Source: Oscillospiraceae bacterium
GTDB taxonomy: Bacteria > Bacillota > Clostridia > Oscillospirales > Oscillospiraceae
NCBI GenBank assembly: GCA_017550645.1
Contig: JAFZOI010000016.1
Span: 204,809-268,808, forward strand
Direction of reading: 5' to 3'
DNA length: 64,000 bases
In this document: positions 58,651-64,000 of the stretch, piece by piece
Layout of the letters: each line of letters begins with the position of its first letter
Position numbering within the stretch: position 1 is the first letter of the stretch
Program-made: the position numbers and the translations under genes
The notes under the pieces: generated by a model
What the model was told of the DNA's origin: nothing
The model's input: the letters and a program-made list of their open reading frames with translations, nothing else
The model's database searches: none

Positions 58651-61101
58651 ATGTATACTTTCAGACCCGTGACCGACCGCATGCGCGTCATGCACGAGCG
58701 CGTGCGCGAGCGCCTTTTCCACGTCGACTCCGAGCGCTGCCGCATCGTCACGAAGGCCATGCGCGAAAACGAGGCCGTCGTCCCCGTCATTCGCAACGCG
58801 CGGATATTCAAGGCGATGTGCGAGGAGATGACGACCCGCGTCGAGCCGCACGAGATGCTCGTCGCGAACAACACCAAGTTCTTCTGCGGAGTGCGCCTCG
58901 ACCCGCGCTGGGGCGGCGGCAATCTCTACGTCAATCTCGTCGAGAGCGGCGCCTGGAAGCTCGAAGACGACGGGCTCTACCACAACCCGCCGACGGACGA
59001 GCTGCGCCTCGTCATGGCCCCGGAGGACTTCGAGGCCCTGCGCGACATGCGCGAATACTGGAAGGGCAGGACGATAGCCGATATGGCGGCCGCGTGGCAG
59101 CCGGAGGGCTTTGCCGAGCTCGACCGCCTCGGCGTGCGCTCCTTCGGGACGAACATGCCGCTCGTCATGATGCCCGCAGGGCATTCGACCCCCGGCTATA
59201 AGAAGATACTCGAGCGCGGCTTCGCCTCGCTCCGCGACGAGGCGCGCGCATGGATGGACGCCCGCCGCAACGACCTCATGGGCGACGACGTCAACAAATA
59301 CATGTTCTACAGCTCCGTCGAGACGGTCTGCGAGGGCGCGTCCACGCTCATCCGGCGCTACGGGGAGACTTGCCTCGCCGCCGCGAAGGACTGCCCCGAC
59401 GCCGCGCGCGCCGAAGAGCTCCGCGGCATGGCGGAGGATCTTTTCCACATCTCCGAACAGCCCGCCGAGACCTTCCGGCAGGCCTGCCAGCTGACGCTCC
59501 TTTACATGATGATGATCTCCATGTCGGGCGTCGTGGACATCGGCTCCTTCGGACGCTTCGACCAATATACGTGGCCGTACCTCAAGGCCGACCTCGAGGC
59601 GGGGAGGCTGACAATGGACGAGGCGCAGGAGATAACCGACTGCTTCTTCATGAAGATAAACAGCTTCTATAACGGCGGCGTCGGCCCGCTGACGGTCATA
59701 ATCGGCATAGGCAACACCTACCTTCACACGACCATAGGCGGCGTCGACCCCGACACCGGGGAGGACGCGAGCAACCCCGTCACGTTCATGACGCTCGAGA
59801 CGCTCGGCCGCCTCAGCCTGCACGACCCGACCATCTCCCTGCGCGTGCACAAGAATACGCCCAAGGAGCTCTGGAACTGCGCCATCGAGGTAAACCGGCT
59901 CGTCGGCGGCCTCCCGCTCTACCAAAACGACGAGGTCATCATCCCCGCCGCCATGCGCGAGCTCGGCTTTACCCTGCGCGACGCGCGCGACTACGCGCTC
60001 ATCGGCTGTCAGGAGATAACGGGCTCCGGCAACGACTACTCCGCCGGCAACGGCACGACCCCGCCGGAGGCGTATACGCAGTACAGCACCATCCTCGACA
60101 TGGCGCTCAACGACGGGAAGAATCCCTATAACGGCGAGCAGTGCTCCGTCCACACGGGCTATCTCTATGAGATGCAGTCCTTCGAGGAGGTCCGCGAGGC
60201 GTGGAAGACGCTCGCGCGCTACGTCCTCAAGGCGCAGGTCACGCTGGAAAACTACATAGAAGAGCTCTTCATGCACTACGACACCCACCCCATCCTCTCC
60301 ATCAGCATGGAGGGCTGCATGGAGACGGGCGTCGACGTCGTCTGCGGCGGGGCGAAGTACAATTCCTACGGCTCGACCGCCGTCGGGCTCGCGACCGTCG
60401 CCGACTCGCTGACCGCGATAAAATACCTCTGCTTTGACAAGAAGCTCTGTTCCACGCGCGAACTGTACGACGCCTTCATGGCCAACTGGGAGGGGCACGA
60501 GGACCTGCGCCTGCTCGTGCGCAACAGGGTCCCCCACTACGGCAACGCCGACCCCTACGCCGACGAGCAGATGACGTGGGTCGTCGAGGCGTACCGCGAG
60601 ATATGCGCCGAGTGCTACAGCCGCCGCAGCCGCATCTTCAAGGGCGGCATGTACTCCGCCGCGAGCCACGTCGCGCAGGGCTATACGACGTGGGCGACGC
60701 CCGACGGGCGCCTCGCCGGCGAGCCTATAGCGGACGCGGCCTCCCCCGCGCAGGGGCGCGACACGAACGGGCCGATAAGCGTCCTCAATTCCGCGCTCTG
60801 CTTCGAGCACGGCCGCTTCATGAACGGCCTCGCGCTCAATATCCGCATCCACCCCTCGACGCTCAGCCGCGAGGACGGGCCGGAAAAGCTCCGCGCGCTC
60901 ACGCAGACATATATGGACAGAGGCGGCATGGAGGTCCAGTACAACATCGTCTCCTCCGAGACGATGCGCGCAGCCCAGGCCGACCCCGAGACGTACCGCG
61001 ACCTCGTCGTGCGCATAGCGGGCTACTCGGCCTACTTCGTCGAGCTCAGCCGCGACTGCCAGAACGACCTGATAACGAGGACGGAAAACCGGCTCGGCTG
61101 A
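58651..61101 (+). CDS. Glycyl radical enzyme with GCQE active site
   Basis: An 816-residue PFL-like enzyme. The catalytic Cys is about 453 with Glu455 in YALIGCQEITGSGND, and the glycyl site is about Gly791 in RIAGYSAYF. CxE puts it in the eliminase/decarboxylase clade, but CQE is not a usual subtype. No activase is adjacent, so the one at 48564 or elsewhere must serve it. GGGAGG precedes the ATG. Substrate is unknown. Confidence 0.88.
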   Translation: MYTFRPVTDRMRVMHERVRERLFHVDSERCRIVTKAMRENEAVVPVIRNARIFKAMCEEMTTRVEPHEMLVANNTKFFCGVRLDPRWGGGNLYVNLVESGAWKLEDDGLYHNPPTDELRLVMAPEDFEALRDMREYWKGRTIADMAAAWQPEGFAELDRLGVRSFGTNMPLVMMPAGHSTPGYKKILERGFASLRDEARAWMDARRNDLMGDDVNKYMFYSSVETVCEGASTLIRRYGETCLAAAKDCPDAARAEELRGMAEDLFHISEQPAETFRQACQLTLLYMMMISMSGVVDIGSFGRFDQYTWPYLKADLEAGRLTMDEAQEITDCFFMKINSFYNGGVGPLTVIIGIGNTYLHTTIGGVDPDTGEDASNPVTFMTLETLGRLSLHDPTISLRVHKNTPKELWNCAIEVNRLVGGLPLYQNDEVIIPAAMRELGFTLRDARDYALIGCQEITGSGNDYSAGNGTTPPEAYTQYSTILDMALNDGKNPYNGEQCSVHTGYLYEMQSFEEVREAWKTLARYVLKAQVTLENYIEELFMHYDTHPILSISMEGCMETGVDVVCGGAKYNSYGSTAVGLATVADSLTAIKYLCFDKKLCSTRELYDAFMANWEGHEDLRLLVRNRVPHYGNADPYADEQMTWVVEAYREICAECYSRRSRIFKGGMYSAASHVAQGYTTWATPDGRLAGEPIADAASPAQGRDTNGPISVLNSALCFEHGRFMNGLALNIRIHPSTLSREDGPEKLRALTQTYMDRGGMEVQYNIVSSETMRAAQADPETYRDLVVRIAGYSAYFVELSRDCQNDLITRTENRLG

Positions 61102-61115
61102 TAATAAAGCAAAGA

Positions 61116-61150
61116 CCCGGCGCCGCGAAATTGCGGCGCCGGGCTTTTTT
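61116..61150 (+). terminator. Intrinsic terminator after the second glycyl radical enzyme gene
   Basis: An 11-bp GC stem (61116-61126 with 61133-61143), loop of 6, then C and six T. Confidence 0.92.
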
Positions 61151-61165
61151 ATGGCATTCAAGAGG

Positions 61166-62719
61166 TCAGCGGGCCTTTTTGCGGACCTCGATATAGTAGT
61201 GCGGCTCGGCGGGATCGAGCTCGACCTCGGTCTTCCCCGCCGGCAGGTCGAAGCCGAAATTCTGCCGGATCACCTCGATATGCTCCGTATTCGAGAGCGA
61301 CGCGGATTGCCCTTCAAAGCTCAGCACCGAGCCGAGCGACGTCACCATGTCGTATCCGTTGCGCGAGATGTCCTTTCCAACGAAATCCTCGCTCGCGGGC
61401 TTGACCGCCCTCGTCTCCACGGTCACGGAGCCGCCCGCGGGGACCTTCGCGGTAAATTCGAGGTACATCACGCGCTTTACGCTCCTGACCTCGGAGAAGA
61501 AATCCTCCAGCATGCCGCCGGAATACCTGTCCTTCGGGTCGTCCGACAGCGGGCCGAGGTCGCAGAGCATCTCCGCGACGAGGCCGAGATACTCCTGCCT
61601 CGAGACGTCCGCGCGGATGACGTCGTCGTCCTCGCCGAAGAGGACGGGATCGGAGTCACGAAGATACAGCTCGGCGATCTCCGCGAGAACGTCCCGAAGG
61701 CTGCTCTCACAGCGGACCACGGACGCCCCGGCGTTTTCCAGCTCCGTCCTGCACCCGCCGTTGGTATAGGCCTTCAGCTCGTAGTCGCCTATGTCGTCCC
61801 CGAGGACGATGAGATACGCGCTCTCGCCGTAGTCCGGGCTTCGGGGCTCGGGCACGTGGGTCCCGCGGGCGCACCGGCCCGTCTCGATATTATCCTCGCT
61901 CCGGTTGAAGCCGTAAGTCAGGACGGTCGTCCTTCCGAAGTCGATATAAAACTCCATGTTAAGCGTCGGCGCGGGCGCGGTATCGCTCTTTTCCCCGTAT
62001 CTGTCGCGGAGCTCGTATACGACGACCGGCAGGTCGGGGTCGGGCAGCTCGTCGAACGCCGAGGCCTGATAGCCCGCCTCGACGAGCGCCTTATAGTCCT
62101 CCCACGAGGCAGGCGGGGCAAGGTTGACGGTCGAGCCGTCCGCGCGGGCGCCGTACGCGCCGGTGAACGCCCCGGCGTAGGGGCCGACGTGGAGCGCCGT
62201 TCCGACTGGCGCGCCGTCGACGGAGACGGAAGGCCTTTCGTCTGCGCCGCTGCCCAGGCTCGCCGCGAAGGGATAGAGGAGCGTCAGCGTCTTATCTTCC
62301 GCGGAGCGGTTCGTGAGCTCGTAGCCGTCCGTCACGACGCACTCGGAGGAATAAGTCTCGTAAGTTTTTTCCTCCCCGCCGCTCCCGGCGATGGTCTTTG
62401 TCCGAGTCTCATAGGGCGAAAAGTCGAAGTCTATATGCCTCGTCGCGGAGATATCCGGGTCGGGCTCCGCCGCAGTGAGGGGAAATACCGGCCCGGCATA
62501 GGACATATAGGTAATGCCCGAGCTTCCGCCGGAGCCGCCGCTTGCCCCGAAAAGGCCGAGCCTCGCCGCGCCGAAGGCGCCCGCGGCGACTATGCACAGG
62601 CAGGCCGCGGCGGCTATCCACCGGGCGGCGCGCCCTTTTTTCGCGGCGGGGCGGTCCGCCGAGCGGACGTACTCCGGCTCGATGCCGCCGACGGCGTCGA
62701 GCAGCTCATGCTCCTTCAC
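61166..62719 (-). CDS. Anti-sigma-like membrane protein
   Basis: A 517-residue single-pass protein. The cytoplasmic N-terminus (KEHELLDAVGGIEPEYVRSA, about 30 residues) is followed by a TM helix (WIAAAACLCIVAAGAFGA) and a large exported domain. Its GTG overlaps the sigma-factor stop (GTGA), typical of ECF/anti-sigma pairs. The exported domain is not recognised; it would sense the envelope. Confidence 0.75.
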   Translation of the reverse strand: MKEHELLDAVGGIEPEYVRSADRPAAKKGRAARWIAAAACLCIVAAGAFGAARLGLFGASGGSGGSSGITYMSYAGPVFPLTAAEPDPDISATRHIDFDFSPYETRTKTIAGSGGEEKTYETYSSECVVTDGYELTNRSAEDKTLTLLYPFAASLGSGADERPSVSVDGAPVGTALHVGPYAGAFTGAYGARADGSTVNLAPPASWEDYKALVEAGYQASAFDELPDPDLPVVVYELRDRYGEKSDTAPAPTLNMEFYIDFGRTTVLTYGFNRSEDNIETGRCARGTHVPEPRSPDYGESAYLIVLGDDIGDYELKAYTNGGCRTELENAGASVVRCESSLRDVLAEIAELYLRDSDPVLFGEDDDVIRADVSRQEYLGLVAEMLCDLGPLSDDPKDRYSGGMLEDFFSEVRSVKRVMYLEFTAKVPAGGSVTVETRAVKPASEDFVGKDISRNGYDMVTSLGSVLSFEGQSASLSNTEHIEVIRQNFGFDLPAGKTEVELDPAEPHYYIEVRKKAR

Positions 62720-63276
62720 AGCGAATACCCCTCCTTTTCCAGATGCTTTCTCAGGCCCTCGCGCATGCGGAACAGCGCCGTCTTGACCTTGCTCTGCGAG
62801 CAGCCGTATCTCCGGGCTATGTCCGCGACGGGGTCGAAGAACCAGTATCGGCGCACGAAGAAATTCCTCTGCTCCTCCGCGCAGGAGGCGAGATACGCGC
62901 TTATGGCGCGGCTGAGCTCGCCTGCGTCGAGCGCCTCGTCCGCGCCGCCGTCCCCGGGGACGCATTCGAGCATCTCCTCGCTCAGCTCGCAGTAGCGGGC
63001 GTAGCGTCTCTGCCGAGCATTCCTGCGGCATTCGTCGATGGCGAGATGGCGCGCTATCCTGCCGAGAAAAGCGAAAAGGTACGTCCTCGGCTCATGCGGC
63101 GGGACGCTGTTCCACGTCTCGAGATAGGTGTCGTTCTCGCATTCCTCCGCGCCCGTTTCGTCCTCGAGGATGCCGTAAGCCAGCCGCCTGAGCTTCGCCC
63201 CGTACTTGAGCGCCGTCTGTGAGATCGCCGACTCGTCTCTTGCGAGGTAGAGCTCCACTATCGCGCTGTCGTCCAT
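62716..63276 (-). CDS. ECF RNA polymerase sigma factor
   Basis: A 186-residue sigma-70-type regulator. Region 2 (LRRLAYGILEDETGAEECEND, then FLGRIARHLAIDECRR) and region 4 (FVRRYWFFDPVADIARRYGC, SQSKVKTALFRMRE) are clear. AAAGGAGG 7 bases before the ATG at 63276 fixes the start; the frame continues upstream. It is cotranscribed with the anti-sigma-like gene. Confidence 0.9.
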   Translation of the reverse strand: MDDSAIVELYLARDESAISQTALKYGAKLRRLAYGILEDETGAEECENDTYLETWNSVPPHEPRTYLFAFLGRIARHLAIDECRRNARQRRYARYCELSEEMLECVPGDGGADEALDAGELSRAISAYLASCAEEQRNFFVRRYWFFDPVADIARRYGCSQSKVKTALFRMREGLRKHLEKEGYSL

Positions 63277-63458
63277 TCCGCGCCTCCTTTCCCCGAAATG
63301 CGCCTTCATCCTTTTAAGCGTCGTTTTCCCTTCTCAGGTTACACGAAAATCACATTTTATTCCACTTTATTGTTTACAAAACCTTCACGGCATGCTCAAA
63401 AACAGTTTGCAGTTTCCCGGAAACGGGAGATTATATTACCCGCAACGAGGTGATACGC

Positions 63459-63530
63459 ATGGAATACCGCCACGAATGGAAGCACGAGATAAACTACCTT
63501 GACCTGCTGACGATACGCCAGCGCCTGCAG
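63459..63530 (+). pseudogene. 5' fragment of a VTC-domain (polyphosphate polymerase-like) gene
   Basis: From the ATG at 63459, with a GAGG site 8-11 bases upstream, 24 codons match the start of VTC-domain proteins: YRHEWKHEINYLDLLTIR then QRLQ. Homology stops abruptly at about 63530, where a hairpin cluster begins. The remaining 200 or so residues are absent. No function is expected. Confidence 0.7.
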
Positions 63531-63565
63531 GGGCACGTCCCCTGGACGGAGCGAAAGCGACGAAA

Positions 63566-63733
63566 AAGCCCGGGCCTCTCAGCCCGGGCTTCGCCTCGCA
63601 CACCAGCCCGCTGGCTGGCGTGTCGGAGGACAACCGCGCCATTGGCGCGGCTCTTAGTCCGTAGACGAGCGCACATACTGTGGTCCGGGAGACCACAGTA
63701 TATAAGTGCGCCATTAGTTATAATTACTAATGG
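63566..63733. repeat. Cluster of five hairpins next to the VTC fragment
   Basis: Stems: 63566-63575 with 63582-63591 (10 bp, minus-strand U-run); 63599-63607 with 63614-63622; 63634-63640 with 63644-63650; 63669-63685 with 63691-63711 (two blocks of 6 and 11 bp with a 4-base bulge); 63711-63718 with 63726-63733. The first can act as a minus-strand terminator. The others suggest a structured RNA or a transposable palindromic element. Confidence 0.6.
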
Positions 63734-63876
63734 AATAGGGAAGCCAGTATCTGCTGCTTTCCATCCTCTTTTCATCCGCTCCCATACGATCGAAGAAAAA
63801 GCACAAAATGACATTTGTGTTTTCTTGCTGTGATTTTTTGCCCGGCGGCAATGAATACATCCGCCGCTTGACACGT

Positions 63877-64000
63877 TTACTTTATCAGCTTTTCCAGCGT
63901 CTCAAACAAAAGCTCCGGCTCGACGGGCTTGCTCAGATGCGCGTTCAGACCGGCCTGCAAACTGCGCTGAACGTCCTCGTCGAAAGCGTTGGCAGTGAGC
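63877..64000 (-). CDS. C-terminal end of a response-regulator receiver domain (partial)
   Basis: The last 40 codons of a gene cut by the window edge. LTANAFDEDVQRSLQAG and HLSKPVEPELLFETLEKL are the alpha4-beta5-alpha5 end of a receiver domain, with the conserved Lys-Pro. It probably belongs to a hybrid histidine kinase or to a two-component regulator, ending here with a TAA. Confidence 0.75.
   Translation of the reverse strand, partial: LTANAFDEDVQRSLQAGLNAHLSKPVEPELLFETLEKLIK

Noticed and set aside
58353..58922. Cys-rich repeated peptides read from the 124-bp repeat
   Set aside because: Identical in each copy, without ribosome site, so read as a repeat and not a gene.
58477..61161. 894-codon minus-strand frame opposite the second glycyl radical enzyme
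   Set aside because: Antisense shadow that also runs through the tandem repeat.
63566..63733. tRNA or tmRNA in the hairpin cluster
   Set aside because: No cloverleaf, T-loop GGTTCRA or CCA end was found.
63530..63833. Continuation of the VTC frame to 63833
   Set aside because: The sequence after about residue 27 changes to repeat-derived, Arg/Ser-rich text with no VTC match.

Overview
The window looks like a chromosome segment of a strictly anaerobic, high-GC member of class Clostridia (Bacillota), probably a gut organism. The grounds are strong AGGAGG-type ribosome binding sites, SigA-type promoters (TTGACA, 17 bp, TATAAT), glycyl radical enzymes with a radical SAM activase, a fatty-acid kinase (FakA/DegV), PadR and ECF regulation, and dispersed palindromic intergenic repeats. 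No tRNA, rRNA, CRISPR array, transposase or prophage was seen. The genus cannot be named from the sequence alone.

Layout. (1) 0-15.2 kb, almost all minus strand: a string of small accessory enzymes (flavodoxin-like oxidoreductase, GNATs, Nudix, P-loop kinase, alpha/beta hydrolase, acyltransferase, an old-yellow-enzyme type reductase, two paralogous methyltransferases, two lipoproteins, an RlmD-type rRNA methyltransferase, two DNA repair enzymes). It also holds a decayed aminoglycoside-acetyltransferase-like pseudogene and a palindromic repeat fused into the end of a glycosylase gene. (2) 15.3-22.8 kb: a single minus-strand molybdenum operon, modA-modB-modC-moeA-moeA2-moaA-moaC-mogA/moaE. It starts at a consensus promoter followed by a Moco-riboswitch-like leader with terminator and antiterminator, and ends at a strong terminator at 15262-15300. 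(3) 22.8-31.5 kb, minus strand: housekeeping and accessory genes (mnmA, VOC, TfoX, GNAT, HIT, HAD, CDP-alcohol transferase, a second RlmD homologue). (4) 31.7-46.9 kb, plus strand: a zinc-ribbon membrane protein, an Lgt-like enzyme, rmlA, then a 12-kb operon for acyl activation and transfer. That operon holds an AMP-ligase fused to an acyl carrier protein, two PlsC-type acyltransferases, a second AMP-ligase, a free ACP, an LRAT-phosphopantetheinyl transferase fusion, hydrolases, DegV/FakB, a GPH-type transporter, FakA, and a zinc-ribbon protein. (5) 47-64 kb: a hydrolase, a repeat-rich intergenic region, a glycyl radical enzyme with its activase, YbaK/PrdX-like and CorA, two tandem MoaF-family genes, mobB behind a second Moco-type leader, a PadR-controlled membrane-protein operon with a clear operator, a second glycyl radical enzyme whose promoter lies in a 124-bp tandem repeat, an ECF sigma/anti-sigma pair, and a truncated VTC gene next to a cluster of hairpins.

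How it fits together. Cofactor supply is a theme: molybdate uptake, pterin synthesis, molybdenum insertion and MobB are apparently governed by two leader RNAs of the same class, and no molybdoenzyme is in the window. The lipid operon contains everything needed to take a fatty acid, activate it as acyl-phosphate or acyl-AMP, load it on an ACP that the operon itself can convert to the holo form, and pass it to an acceptor. The product is unknown, and this is the best candidate for an undescribed system here.
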